From Uliginosibacterium gangwonense (GTDB lineage: Bacteria > Pseudomonadota > Gammaproteobacteria > Burkholderiales > Rhodocyclaceae): DNA of 64,000 nucleotides. Location: assembly GCA_005239635.1 (NCBI GenBank), contig SBBQ01000040.1:1-64000 (forward strand), read 5' to 3'. The position numbers and the translations under genes were made by a program. A model generated the notes under the pieces. That model worked only from the letters and a program-made list of their open reading frames with translations, made no database searches and had not been told where the DNA came from. Below are positions 35,768 through 45,330 of this stretch, piece after piece. Numbering within the stretch: the stretch's first letter is position 1; the number at the start of each line of letters is the position of its first letter.

Positions 35768-36538
35768 TTAAGCAGCTTGTAGCTCGCCGCCAGGCACGAA
35801 GTGACGAGCATAGCGAGTTGAGATGCGTGACATCGGCATCAGCAGCGGCAGGTCTGCCGTGTTGAAATCTGGATCCCATGCCGGTTCGCCACACACCCAT
35901 GCGCCTGCACGTAAGTAACCTTTGATCAGCGGTGGAACATCGACTTCGGCGGCGGGTGTAATGTGATCCAGCGGCAAGGGTGTGCGTGGGAACACACGAT
36001 ATTCTGGCGGACACAGGTGTTGTGCCATGCGGTCGTAAATGGCGACGGCGTTATGGCCACCATCGGCCATGCCAATGCTGGCGCAGCCCATCAGGTATTC
36101 ATAGCCGTGAGTCTGCATGAAATTTGCCAATCCACTCCACAGCAGCGCAATTACAGCGGCGCTACCGCGATACTCGGGGTCGATGCAGGAGCGGCCGACT
36201 TCAACCAGTTGCGGACGCAAATGTTGCAAGCGAATCAGGTCGAATTCGCTATCGGTGTAATAGGCGCCCACTTCGCGTGCAGCTTCTGGGGTCAGAATTC
36301 GGTAGGTACCTACGATGCGGCCATTCGCCTCATCACGCACTATCAGGTGTTTGCAGAAGGCATCGAACAAGTCGCGATCAATGCCGGGTGTGGCGGAATT
36401 TAAGCGTGCGCCCATTTCATCGGCAAACACGCGCCAGCGGAGTTTTTGAGCAGACAGAACTTCAGAGTCTGATACGGCTAGGTGTACGCGCAGTGTCGGC
36501 TTGTGTCGGTGTTCATGATGCTGTTCAATGTTGAGCAT
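35768..36538 (-). CDS. olsB: Ornithine-acyl-ACP N-acyltransferase
   Basis: 256 residues. OlsB makes lyso-ornithine lipid from ornithine and 3-hydroxyacyl-ACP. The GNAT-like core shows AQKLRWRVFADEMGARL, RDEANGRIVGTYRILTP, YYTDSEFDL, EVGRSCIDPEYRG and MGCASIGMADGG, matching OlsB proteins closely. ATG 36538 is chosen because GGAAAA precedes it; an upstream ATG at 36568 is possible. A Pho-box-like pair lies upstream at 36605-36622. 9-mer at 36123. Confidence 0.9.
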   Translation of the reverse strand: MLNIEQHHEHRHKPTLRVHLAVSDSEVLSAQKLRWRVFADEMGARLNSATPGIDRDLFDAFCKHLIVRDEANGRIVGTYRILTPEAAREVGAYYTDSEFDLIRLQHLRPQLVEVGRSCIDPEYRGSAAVIALLWSGLANFMQTHGYEYLMGCASIGMADGGHNAVAIYDRMAQHLCPPEYRVFPRTPLPLDHITPAAEVDVPPLIKGYLRAGAWVCGEPAWDPDFNTADLPLLMPMSRISTRYARHFVPGGELQAA

Positions 36539-36604
36539 GTCTTTTTTCCATTTGTGGTGTGCAGCCACTTTAGGAAAGCTGTGTTGCTCAGATATTGCTG
36601 GTGT

Positions 36605-36622
36605 GTGACGAAAGTGTTACGG
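36605..36622 (-). promoter_or_regulatory. Weak Pho-box-like pair upstream of olsB
   Basis: On the minus strand CCGTAAC, four bases, TCGTCAC, each matching 5 of 7 positions of the PhoB heptamer CTGTCAY at the standard 11-bp step. A 4/7 unit follows in phase. It ends 66 bases before the olsB ATG. Suggestive only. Confidence 0.3.
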
Positions 36623-36731
36623 GTGCAAACAAATGCAACGGTCGTTGAAAATGTGCGCATCACAAACTAGTGAATCATATGTCCTTGCACTGAGAGGCTG
36701 CTAGCTAGAGCACTCGACTGTTCCTAGAAAG

Positions 36732-36760
36732 AAAAAGGCCAGACAATTGTCTGGCCTTTG
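36732..36760 (-). terminator. Intrinsic terminator after the glycine-zipper lipoprotein gene
   Basis: AAAGGCCAGAC, loop AATT, GTCTGGCCTTT: perfect 11-bp stem, with a T-run on the minus strand (five A on the plus strand). It lies 24 bases past the stop of the leftward lipoprotein gene. Confidence 0.9.
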
Positions 36761-36783
36761 ATTGCTTGCAACGCTGGTGGTTA

Positions 36784-37281
36784 TTAGTGCGACACGCGCG
36801 TGACGCCGCCACCAGAAAGCAGACGAACGCGTTCGCCCGGTTTGAAGACTTCATCTGCCTCTTGCGTAATCGCGGTGTAGGTGCCGTTATCGAGACGAAC
36901 CGTGATTTCAACACCCGTGCGGCGCGTGATGCCTTCTTCAGCAGCAGCGCCGGCTACGCCGCCCACGACTGCGCCCAGTACAGATCCAACGGCTGAACCA
37001 CGTCCATTGCCAAGATTGCCTCCAGCAATACCCCCGACGACAGCACCTGCAGCGCTACCGATCGGTGTTTTGGTGCCTTCAATTTGTACTTCACGCACGC
37101 TTTCAACCACGCCCATGCGCACTGTCATTTCTTGACGAGTTTGGTTGCGTGAGTAGGCACTACCTGAGTTACTGCTAGCGCAGCCGCCGGCCAGCAATGC
37201 GAGGCCAGTTAACGCGGCAATGCCGATTAAGCCAATGCGGCGCGAGGTGATGCCTGGCTGTGTTGATTTCTGAGCGTGCAT
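36784..37281 (-). CDS. Glycine-zipper outer-membrane lipoprotein (SlyB/17-kDa antigen type)
   Basis: 165 residues from ATG 37281 (GGAG upstream). A signal peptide with lipobox LLAGGC (Cys about residue 34) is followed by VESVREVQIEGTKTPIGSAAGA, then a glycine-zipper run GAVVGGIAGGNLGNGRGSAVGSVLGAVVGG, and a C-terminal beta part with VRLDNG and 'FKPGERVRLL'. This is the plan of SlyB/Pcp lipoproteins, which stabilise the outer membrane. The longer ORF start is not supported. Confidence 0.92.
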   Translation of the reverse strand: MHAQKSTQPGITSRRIGLIGIAALTGLALLAGGCASSNSGSAYSRNQTRQEMTVRMGVVESVREVQIEGTKTPIGSAAGAVVGGIAGGNLGNGRGSAVGSVLGAVVGGVAGAAAEEGITRRTGVEITVRLDNGTYTAITQEADEVFKPGERVRLLSGGGVTRVSH

Positions 37282-37339
37282 GATTTTCTCCGTCAAAGCG
37301 TGTTCGTTTGTCGCTTTCGGCCACGCTCTGACAGGTTTT

Positions 37340-38275
37340 TTACCAAGGGCGAGCGCCGAAAGTTGCTGCAAAAATATCTGCAATATCACTGCGCGAAGGG
37401 TGATGGTTCTGCCCGCCGCGATGCGCGATTTTGATCGACCCCATGACAGAGGCGAGTTGGCCACATTTTTGCCAATCCCAACCTAGGCCTAGTCCGTATA
37501 ACAACCCGGCGCGGTAGGCATCGCCACAGCCTGTGGGGTCCACTACAGCTGTGGGCTTAACGCACGGCACATCAATCCGCTGACCGCAGGTGAAAATTTG
37601 TGAACCCTGCGCGCCTAATGTCACTACGAGGGCATCGACTAGGGTTGCCAATTGCTCGAGCGATTGACCGGTGCGCTCACACATCAGCTTGGCTTCGTAG
37701 TCATTGACCGTGCAGTAACGGGCAAGTTTCAAAAAATTAAGCAGGTCGTCGCCATCAAACATGGGCAGGCCTTGGCCCGGATCAAAAATGAAGGGGATCT
37801 CTGCTTCGGCAAATTGTTCGGCGTGCTGAATCATGCCGTCGCGGCCGTCTGGCGAAATGATGCCAAGCTTTACGCCAGCGGCTTCGCTCACCTTGTTGAG
37901 ATGAGCTGAGCTCATTGCACCCGGATGGAAGGCGGTGATTTGGTTGTCATCTAAGTCGGTGGTGATGAACGCCTGCGCGGTAAAGCTGTTTGGGATTTGG
38001 CGCACGTGGGCAGTTGATAAGCCCAGCGATTGCAGGCGCTGCATGTAGGGCGCACTGTCATCGCCCACTGTGGCCATGATGTGCGCATCGCCGCCGAGAA
38101 GCTTGAGATTGTAGGCAATGTTGCCCGCAGTGCCGCCGTATTCGCGACGCATATCGGGCACTAGAAAGGCGACGTTCAGAATGTGCAGCTGGTCGGGCAG
38201 GATGTGTTGTTTGAAACGATCATGGAATACCATGATCGTGTCGAAGGCGATTGAGCCGCAGATGAGGGTTTTCAT
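37340..38275 (-). CDS. PfkB-family carbohydrate/nucleoside kinase
   Basis: 311 residues. ICGSIAFDTIMVF at the start, YGGTAGNIAYNLKLLGG (the first PfkB signature), FDPGQGLPMFDG, and the C-terminal DPTGCGDAYRAGLLYGL (the anion-hole GxGD as GCGD, catalytic Asp). Related proteins in Burkholderiales are annotated as adenosine kinase-like or generic sugar kinase; I cannot choose. ATG 38275 is used; the ORF extension to 38332 has no conserved content. 9-mer at 37468 (DWQK). Confidence 0.88.
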   Translation of the reverse strand: MKTLICGSIAFDTIMVFHDRFKQHILPDQLHILNVAFLVPDMRREYGGTAGNIAYNLKLLGGDAHIMATVGDDSAPYMQRLQSLGLSTAHVRQIPNSFTAQAFITTDLDDNQITAFHPGAMSSAHLNKVSEAAGVKLGIISPDGRDGMIQHAEQFAEAEIPFIFDPGQGLPMFDGDDLLNFLKLARYCTVNDYEAKLMCERTGQSLEQLATLVDALVVTLGAQGSQIFTCGQRIDVPCVKPTAVVDPTGCGDAYRAGLLYGLGLGWDWQKCGQLASVMGSIKIAHRGGQNHHPSRSDIADIFAATFGARPW

Positions 38276-38423
38276 GTCGAATGCTTTGTTATAAAAATGA
38301 ATTGAGCGAGTCGGATCAGGTGTTTGATACAAATTGTGTTCGGGTCACTAATGCATCCGGCAAACTGCAATGGCCGAGAGTCTACCAGCCTTGCTTGAAT
38401 ACAGTACGGTGTCTTGTTTTCGT

Positions 38424-41165
38424 TTAATCCTGTTTTGATGCTTGATTTGCGGCGCTAAAAAGCCATTGCCAAAGCTGGCGCACGGCGTTTTGTTCCATTG
38501 CCAATGCGTCGACGGGCACACGAAGTGATTCTTCATTGAGGCGTAGTTGGTGCTGTAATCGGCGCAATTCGCGATAGGCGTTGCCGCAGGCCAGTGCAAG
38601 CTCGGGCGGGATAAGTTGTGCCTCGCCGGCCATGCGAAGTAGCGCGATGTTGCCAAGGTTGCCGATAAGCTGTGGTTGCGCTTGTGCATGACCGAGGATC
38701 AGCGTTTGCACAATAAACTCAACATCAATGAGTCCGCCTGAATCTTGCTTGAGATCGAATCTGCCGGCATGTGTGGGATGTGCTTCGTGCATTTTGTTGC
38801 GCATGTCTAAAACGTCACGACACAGCGTTTGCCAATCGCGTTTGCGCGTCAAAATTCGGCTGCGCAGACTCTCGAAACGAGTTTCGATGGGTGTGCTTGT
38901 GCCGGAAGAGTTGGCGAGTTGAGCACAGATGCGCGCGCGCGTGAGGGCTTGGTGTTCCCATAGCCATGCACGTTGTTGCTGATATTCAGCAAATGCGTCA
39001 AATGAACTAACTAACAGGCCAGATTCACCGTTAGGTCGCAGCCGTGTATCGGTTTCAAACAATTGCCCAGCTGGGGTTTGCGCGGAAAGCCAAGTGAGGA
39101 CGCGTTGTGCCAAGCGAGCGTAGGTTTCACCTGCGTCAGGGTGGCCATCTTCATAAATAAAAACGATGTCTAAATCAGAGGCGTAGCCAAGCTCTTTGCT
39201 GCCCAATTTGCCATAGGCGATTACCGCAAAGTTGGGTGTGTCTGTGTGGCGGCGATTGAGTTTGCGCCAGCAGGCTTCAAGCGTAGCTTGCAGCAGAATG
39301 TCAGCCAAGCGTGTTAAGTGATCGGCGAGTTTTTCAACGCTTAAGCTGCCCGCTAAATCTTGCGCGAGTAGGCGAAAGACCTGCGTGTGGTGTTGTTCGC
39401 GCAACACATCCATTTGACGCTCTGTGTCGGGTTCTAACGCATCAAGCTGAGAACGTAGTTCGTGTTCAAACGTTTGCCAATCTGGGGCACTGTGTAGCAA
39501 GCTCTCGTCGAGCAATTCGTCCAGCAAAATTGGGTGACGTGTGAGGTAACTGGCCGCCCAAGACGAGGCACCTGTCATGTCACACAGCCGCTGCAATGCA
39601 ACTGGGTATTGCTGTAATAACGCTAAGTAGGCGGCGCGACGTGAAATGGTTTCGAGCAAGCTGAGCGTTCTTTGTAGTGTGGCGTCGGGGCGAGCTTTGC
39701 GTGCTGCGGCTTCAATGACTTGCGGTACGAGCGCATCAAATCGATGTCGAATGCTGGGGGCGAGATGCTGGTAGCGCGTACCACGTTGGAGGGCTTGTAA
39801 GTGCTGTGTGGCTTGCGCTGCATCTGCATAGCCTAAGTTGCGTAAAGTAGCTTCAGCAAAGGGCGTGTCTTCAATGTTTTGCCAAAGTGGCGCGTGCGCA
39901 TGGCCTTGTCGGGTTGGGTCACCAAACACGGCATCAAAGTGTTGGCTGACGACGAGGCGGTGTGAATCTAATTCTTCCAGCAATGCTTCGTAGCTTGCAA
40001 AGCCCATCGTCGCTGCGATGATGGCTTGATCAGCCAAATTGGTTGGAAGACGATGTGTTTGTGCGTCGTCTATGTATTGCAAGCGGTGTTCAAGTTTACG
40101 CAAGAAGCGATATGCCGTGTCGAGCGACTGTACGCTTGATTGGCTCAGTAACTTACGTGTCGCCAATTGTTGCAACACGCTTAATGTGGGGCGGATTTGT
40201 AATCCCGTATCGCGCCCGCCGCGAATGAGTTGGAAAACCTGCGCAATAAATTCAATTTCACGAATACCGCCTGGCCCCAATTTAATGTGGTCGGCCATAT
40301 CCTTGCGTGAAACCTCTCGGCGAATTTGCGCGTGTAATTCACGCATGGCGTTGATGGCACCGTAGTCGAGGTATTTGCGAAACACAAAGGGGCGGCGAAT
40401 TGCCTCAAGTGCCTCGTGCTGGTGACCACTCATGGGGCGAGCTTTGATCCATGCGTAGCGCTCCCATTCGCGTCCTTGGCTAATGAAATACGTTTCGAGC
40501 ATGTCGAAACTCGCTACGAGCGGGCCTGAATCGCCATTTGGGCGGAGCCGCATATCAACGCGAAACACAAAACCATCACCGGTGAGTTCGCTCAAGCTGT
40601 CGATCAAGCGACGCCCTAGGCGCGTAAAAAATTCGCAGTTAGAGAGAAGCTGGCCTGTGGCTGGGGAATTCGGTTGTCCTGCGTCAGTTTCGCCGTCTTC
40701 TGGATAAACAAAAATAAAGTCGACATCCGAGCTAACGTTCAACTCGCAACCGCCGAGTTTGCCCATGCCAATGCAAATAAATGACTGCGCTTCTCCCAAG
40801 GCATTGCGAGGTGTGCCGTGCCGGTTTGCCAATGCTGATTCATGCACGCTTAACGCTGTTGTCACAGCGATTTCAGCGAGTGAAGTCATGGTTTGGGTGA
40901 CTTCTTCTAAGCTCGCCATGCCGCCCAAATCACGGCAAATGAGGTGGGCCATGACCTGCATGCGTAGCTGTCGTAATGCAGGCTTGATGCTATCTTCTGT
41001 GAGCGATGCAGGAAGTAGAGCCAACATCGCTTCAGACGTTAGCGGTCCAGGCAGGTTGGCTGCCAAAATAGGCCGCAAGTGCGGGTTGGCGCTTAGGATG
41101 CGCTGCAAATACCGTGAACAGCTCGTGGCAAACGCAATATTTGCATCGATTGAATTTGGTTTCAT
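38424..41165 (-). CDS. glnE: Bifunctional glutamine synthetase adenylyltransferase/adenylyl-removase
   Basis: 913 residues, near the family size. GlnE adds or removes AMP on glutamine synthetase in response to PII. Two nucleotidyltransferase halves are plain: FICIGMGKLGGCELNVSSDVDFIFVY in the N-terminal (deadenylylation) half, and AYGKLGSKELGYASDLDIVFIY in the C-terminal (adenylylation) half. Both carry the DxD metal ligands. Three exact 9-mer copies (38828, 39473 and 40825), the most of any gene here. It is divergent from the YhdP gene. Confidence 0.96.
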   Translation of the reverse strand: MKPNSIDANIAFATSCSRYLQRILSANPHLRPILAANLPGPLTSEAMLALLPASLTEDSIKPALRQLRMQVMAHLICRDLGGMASLEEVTQTMTSLAEIAVTTALSVHESALANRHGTPRNALGEAQSFICIGMGKLGGCELNVSSDVDFIFVYPEDGETDAGQPNSPATGQLLSNCEFFTRLGRRLIDSLSELTGDGFVFRVDMRLRPNGDSGPLVASFDMLETYFISQGREWERYAWIKARPMSGHQHEALEAIRRPFVFRKYLDYGAINAMRELHAQIRREVSRKDMADHIKLGPGGIREIEFIAQVFQLIRGGRDTGLQIRPTLSVLQQLATRKLLSQSSVQSLDTAYRFLRKLEHRLQYIDDAQTHRLPTNLADQAIIAATMGFASYEALLEELDSHRLVVSQHFDAVFGDPTRQGHAHAPLWQNIEDTPFAEATLRNLGYADAAQATQHLQALQRGTRYQHLAPSIRHRFDALVPQVIEAAARKARPDATLQRTLSLLETISRRAAYLALLQQYPVALQRLCDMTGASSWAASYLTRHPILLDELLDESLLHSAPDWQTFEHELRSQLDALEPDTERQMDVLREQHHTQVFRLLAQDLAGSLSVEKLADHLTRLADILLQATLEACWRKLNRRHTDTPNFAVIAYGKLGSKELGYASDLDIVFIYEDGHPDAGETYARLAQRVLTWLSAQTPAGQLFETDTRLRPNGESGLLVSSFDAFAEYQQQRAWLWEHQALTRARICAQLANSSGTSTPIETRFESLRSRILTRKRDWQTLCRDVLDMRNKMHEAHPTHAGRFDLKQDSGGLIDVEFIVQTLILGHAQAQPQLIGNLGNIALLRMAGEAQLIPPELALACGNAYRELRRLQHQLRLNEESLRVPVDALAMEQNAVRQLWQWLFSAANQASKQD

Positions 41166-41361
41166 GGAGTAAGCATAAACCCTCGTTGGTCGGTATTGCA
41201 GCCTTCAAACGGAGGATTTAGGTGTATTTGAGTGCGATCAAGGGAACTCAGCAGTAAAATGACGTACTTAGACTGTGCTGGTCGCTGAGCCTGACTTTTG
41301 GACAGTGTGTGCCGAGGTTTGGCGTTTACCTGATGTTGCCGTTGCGACGGTGACAAATTGA
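41166..41361. promoter_or_regulatory. Divergent promoter region, glnE / YhdP
   Basis: 196 bases between two divergent genes, with no 9-mer and no gene. Promoters for both genes must lie here. Confidence 0.4.
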
Positions 41362-44300
41362 ATGAAGTTTCCCATTTCCATTTCATCAAAACTGACACAA
41401 ATGCTGCGCCGTATTTGGGCGCCGTTCGCTGCCTGTTTTCGCCAGTGCTGGCCTAAGGCGAGGCCTTTGGCTGGCCGCCTGTTTTGGTGGCTAGGTCTGC
41501 CGTTGCTGTGCTTGTTGTGTGCATTGGTTTTGGCGGGGCGCTATTGGCTGCTGCCTAGCATCGATCGTTATCGCCCTGCATTAGAGCAACAGGCCAGTGC
41601 AATTCTCGGTGTGCCACTCAAAATTGGTCAATTGCAGGGTGATTGGAATAGCCTTCACCCTCATTTGGCTGTGCGAGATGTGCAATTGTTCGATGCACAA
41701 GGTCAAGTTGCGCTGAATTTGCCAAAAGTTGATGCAGAAATTGGCTTTCGTAGCCTATTTTATTTGCGCCCCATGCTGCACCAGTTGGTGGTGAGTGGTA
41801 CGCAGGTGACTGTGCGGCGCGATGTTGATGGACATTTGTGGATCGGAGGCATCCGCGTCAACAGTGATCAAAGCTCAGGCGCACTGGGCGACTGGCTCAT
41901 GGCGCAAAGCGATATTTCGGTGCGAGATGCGCAGCTCAGCTGGATAGATGAGCGGCGAAAGGCACCGGAACTAAAGCTGACGCAAGTTCAATTTCGTCTT
42001 GAAAATAGTGGTGCTCGCCACCGCTTTGCATTGTTGGCAGATCCGCCTGCGCAGTGGGCTTCGAGCTTAGATGTTCGCGGCGAATTGCATGGCCGCAACA
42101 TTGATACGTGGCGTACGTGGGATGGCGATGTTTACGCTTCGTTGGCATCGGCAGACTTAACGGTGTGGCGCCAATGGGTGGATTACCCGTTTGAAGTGAC
42201 TTCTGGGCGAGGTGGTTTAAATGTTTGGTTGGGTCTGCGTAAAGGTACGCCTAGCCATTTAACCGCTGACGTGAATCTGGATCACGTTGTGGCTCGCCTG
42301 ACAGAAGGGTCTGAGCCTGTGCATTTGCTGAGACTGGTAGGGCGTCTCACCGGTGCAGGCCATCGTGATGCCTTTACCGTTGAAACACATCAACTGCAAA
42401 TGCTAACCGCTGATGGCATTAAAGTTGCGCCAACGGATTTTCGCTTGCGCTGGCAGGCGCCGCAGTCTGGACAACCTTCAGAAGGAGAGTTGGCCGTTAA
42501 TGCGGCAGACCTGCAGATGCTGTCGCGTTTAATTACGCGCCTGCCGGTCGAGCAAGCGTGGAAGCAACTGGTGCACGACTTGGCGCCGCGCGGAAGCCTG
42601 CAGAATCTTGCTTTGTCGTGGCGCGGGGAGCCCAGTGATCTCAAAGCTTTCTCAATTAAAGGAAAGTTTTCTCAGCTGGGTTTAAACGCGCGTGGGGTCA
42701 TGCCTGGTTTTACTGGAATGAATGGCGAAATTTCTGGTGATCAGGATAAAGGCGAATTTAAATTAGACGGCCAAGGCGCTCAAATGCTGCTGCCTGCGGT
42801 GTTTTCAGAGCCTAATTTGAAACTGCGGCAGTTGTTAGTCGAGGCTACTTGGAAGGGTGGTCGCAGCGGTACTGATATATCCCTCAATAAAGTGACATTT
42901 AGCAATGACGATGCGATTGGCCAAGCATCCGGTGTTTATCGTTATGTCAGAGGGCACGCCGGCAATATTGAGTTGAATGCGAGCATTAGCAAAGCATCCG
43001 GTGGTGCGGTATGGCGTTATATGCCCTTGGTTGTAAACGCGGATACCCGCAATTGGCTGCGCGATTCAGTTAAGGGTGGTGCTGCATCAGGCGCTACGCT
43101 TGAGTTAAAAGGTGATCTAGATAAATTTCCGTTTCGCGATAACCAAGATGGCTTGTTTCGTGTGAAGGCGGAAATTGCTGGTGCGCAGTTGGATTATGCG
43201 CAGGGTTGGCCACAGATCAACAATATTAAGGGCCGTCTGTTGTTTGAAGGCCAGCGCATGCTGATTACCGTGGATACGGGCGACATGTTAGGCGTGACGC
43301 TGCGCGACGTAAATGCCGAAATTGCTGATTTAGAACTGACGGAAGAAATTTTGACCATTCGTGGCACGGCGCTTGGTCCAACCCAGCAATTTTTGTCTTT
43401 TGTGGACAAGAGCCCTGTTTCGAACTGGATTGATCACTTTACTGAAGGCTACAGTGCGCAAGGCAATGCCGGCTTGGGCTTGGGTATGCGCATGCCGCTA
43501 CGCAATATCGCGACAACAACCCTCAACGGGAAATTTAAATTTGCAGACAACCGGATTCGTCCAGGAGTCGATGCGCCGTTGTTAACAGATGCCCAAGGTG
43601 AGCTTGTCTTTACAGAAAAAGAGATGTCACTACCAGCGGCCCGGGCCAAAATGTTTGGTATGCCGGTTGAGCTTAAGGCGCGCTCAAGTGCGGCGGGTGG
43701 GGTTGAGTTAGATGTACATGGCACGATCAACGCTGAAGACCTGCGTAAAAATACAGAGCTGGGTTTGTTTGATTCCTTGTCAGGCGCAGCGCCTTGGCGC
43801 GGACAACTTAAGATGCGTAAGGGAGGAAATGCCTTTACGGTCGAATCAGATTTGGTTGGATTGTCCTCTTCCTTGCCTGCACCATTTGGCAAAACAGCAC
43901 GCGAACCAATGAAACTCACATTGGAGCGCGCTGAAACACAAGTCGGCAAAGGCAAGCGTGCGGTTCCACGTGATCAAATTACCTTGGCGGTGGGCGACAA
44001 AATCAAAGGAGTGTTGTTGCTCAAACCCGCTGGCGGACTTGAACGAGGTGTATTGGCAATTAATGAAGTGCCACAACTGCCTGCGCAAGGATTTGCGGTG
44101 AATGGCACGTTTGCTGACATTGATCTTGATCGCTGGCGGGCTGCTGTTCAAGGCAAGAATACGGTGAAAAGAACACGCTTAGATTCGAGTCCAGGTAGTG
44201 CGGGTGCGATCGACAGTGTGCGAATAAAGGCGAATCGCGCCACCTTGTTTGGGCAGAGCGTAGCGCCGCTGATGGTGAAGGCCAACTACGAGCAGAATTT

Positions 44301-45330
44301 CTGGAATGCTACTGTCTCGAGTCCAGTGATGGATGGGCGCATTATTTGGCAACCGGAGTGGCAGGGCGTGGCTTCAGGACGCGTGGTTGCACGATTAAAG
44401 AGTTTGACTTTAGCGAACGCAGCTGGGCCGGCTGGCCGCGTAGATGCCAAAGAAGATACGGTTGATCCAGAAGACTTTCCTGCGATGGATGTGGCAGTAG
44501 AGAGCTTCGCAGTTGACGGCAAAGCACTTGGCAAATTGGAATTGAAAGCCTCCAACAAAGACGGTGTCTGGCTGGTTGATGCGCTGAATTTGGCAAATCC
44601 TGATGCTACGCTCGTGGCGAGTGGGCAGTGGACACCTGGTGGTCGTAATAAACAAGAACAAATGCAATTGAAGTTTTCATTAGAGACACCAAACGGCGGC
44701 AAGTTGCTCGAGCGTTTAGGCCGAAGTCAGGCCTTAAAAGGTCCTCAGACAGCTTTGACTGGCAATTTGACTTGGTTGGGGTCCCCGCTCAGTATCGACA
44801 AGGCCAGTCTGGGCGGTAATCTAGAAATCAGTACAGGCAAAGGGCAATTTCTAAAACTGGATCCCGGGGTTGGTCGTCTGCTAGGTGTGCTAAGCCTGCA
44901 GTCCTTGCCGCGGCGCATTACATTGGATTTTCGCGATATTTTCAGTGAAGGCTTTGCGTTTGATAAGGTCGAGGGAAGTGTGCAAATCAATAAAGGGTTA
45001 ATGCACACTGAAAATCTGCAAGTGAATGGTCCTGCAGCAAAAATTCAGATGAAGGGTGATGTGAGTCTCGTTGCCGAAACCCAGAACCTGCGGGTGAAGG
45101 TGCAGCCGCAGATTGGTGAATCGCTGTCGGTCGGTGTGATGTTGGTGAACCCGGTTGTGGGGGCGGCTTCTTTCCTTGCGCAAAAATTGCTGCGTGACCC
45201 CGTAGATAAATTGTTTGCCTATGAATATGCGGTGAGCGGCAGTTGGGCTGATCCCAAGGTCGAGAAGGTTGCCGCACCAGCACAAAAGCCTGTGGAACCC
45301 GCTCTGGGCATTGGTGCGGGAGGTGGCTAA
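41362..45330 (+). CDS. YhdP-family (AsmA-like) envelope protein
   Basis: 1322 residues. It has one N-terminal membrane anchor (about 35-57), then a very long beta-rich periplasmic part. The start 'YRPALEQQASAILGVPLKIGQLQGDWNSLHPHLAVRDVQL' is the AsmA/YhdP (TIGR02099) opening. The C-terminus has the conserved block TLDFRDIFSEGFAFDKVEGSVQINKG and ends with GAASFLAQKLLRDPVDKLFAYEY. YhdP proteins form a bridge that carries phospholipid to the outer membrane. It contains no exact 9-mer despite its 4-kb length. Confidence 0.93.
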   Translation: MKFPISISSKLTQMLRRIWAPFAACFRQCWPKARPLAGRLFWWLGLPLLCLLCALVLAGRYWLLPSIDRYRPALEQQASAILGVPLKIGQLQGDWNSLHPHLAVRDVQLFDAQGQVALNLPKVDAEIGFRSLFYLRPMLHQLVVSGTQVTVRRDVDGHLWIGGIRVNSDQSSGALGDWLMAQSDISVRDAQLSWIDERRKAPELKLTQVQFRLENSGARHRFALLADPPAQWASSLDVRGELHGRNIDTWRTWDGDVYASLASADLTVWRQWVDYPFEVTSGRGGLNVWLGLRKGTPSHLTADVNLDHVVARLTEGSEPVHLLRLVGRLTGAGHRDAFTVETHQLQMLTADGIKVAPTDFRLRWQAPQSGQPSEGELAVNAADLQMLSRLITRLPVEQAWKQLVHDLAPRGSLQNLALSWRGEPSDLKAFSIKGKFSQLGLNARGVMPGFTGMNGEISGDQDKGEFKLDGQGAQMLLPAVFSEPNLKLRQLLVEATWKGGRSGTDISLNKVTFSNDDAIGQASGVYRYVRGHAGNIELNASISKASGGAVWRYMPLVVNADTRNWLRDSVKGGAASGATLELKGDLDKFPFRDNQDGLFRVKAEIAGAQLDYAQGWPQINNIKGRLLFEGQRMLITVDTGDMLGVTLRDVNAEIADLELTEEILTIRGTALGPTQQFLSFVDKSPVSNWIDHFTEGYSAQGNAGLGLGMRMPLRNIATTTLNGKFKFADNRIRPGVDAPLLTDAQGELVFTEKEMSLPAARAKMFGMPVELKARSSAAGGVELDVHGTINAEDLRKNTELGLFDSLSGAAPWRGQLKMRKGGNAFTVESDLVGLSSSLPAPFGKTAREPMKLTLERAETQVGKGKRAVPRDQITLAVGDKIKGVLLLKPAGGLERGVLAINEVPQLPAQGFAVNGTFADIDLDRWRAAVQGKNTVKRTRLDSSPGSAGAIDSVRIKANRATLFGQSVAPLMVKANYEQNFWNATVSSPVMDGRIIWQPEWQGVASGRVVARLKSLTLANAAGPAGRVDAKEDTVDPEDFPAMDVAVESFAVDGKALGKLELKASNKDGVWLVDALNLANPDATLVASGQWTPGGRNKQEQMQLKFSLETPNGGKLLERLGRSQALKGPQTALTGNLTWLGSPLSIDKASLGGNLEISTGKGQFLKLDPGVGRLLGVLSLQSLPRRITLDFRDIFSEGFAFDKVEGSVQINKGLMHTENLQVNGPAAKIQMKGDVSLVAETQNLRVKVQPQIGESLSVGVMLVNPVVGAASFLAQKLLRDPVDKLFAYEYAVSGSWADPKVEKVAAPAQKPVEPALGIGAGGG

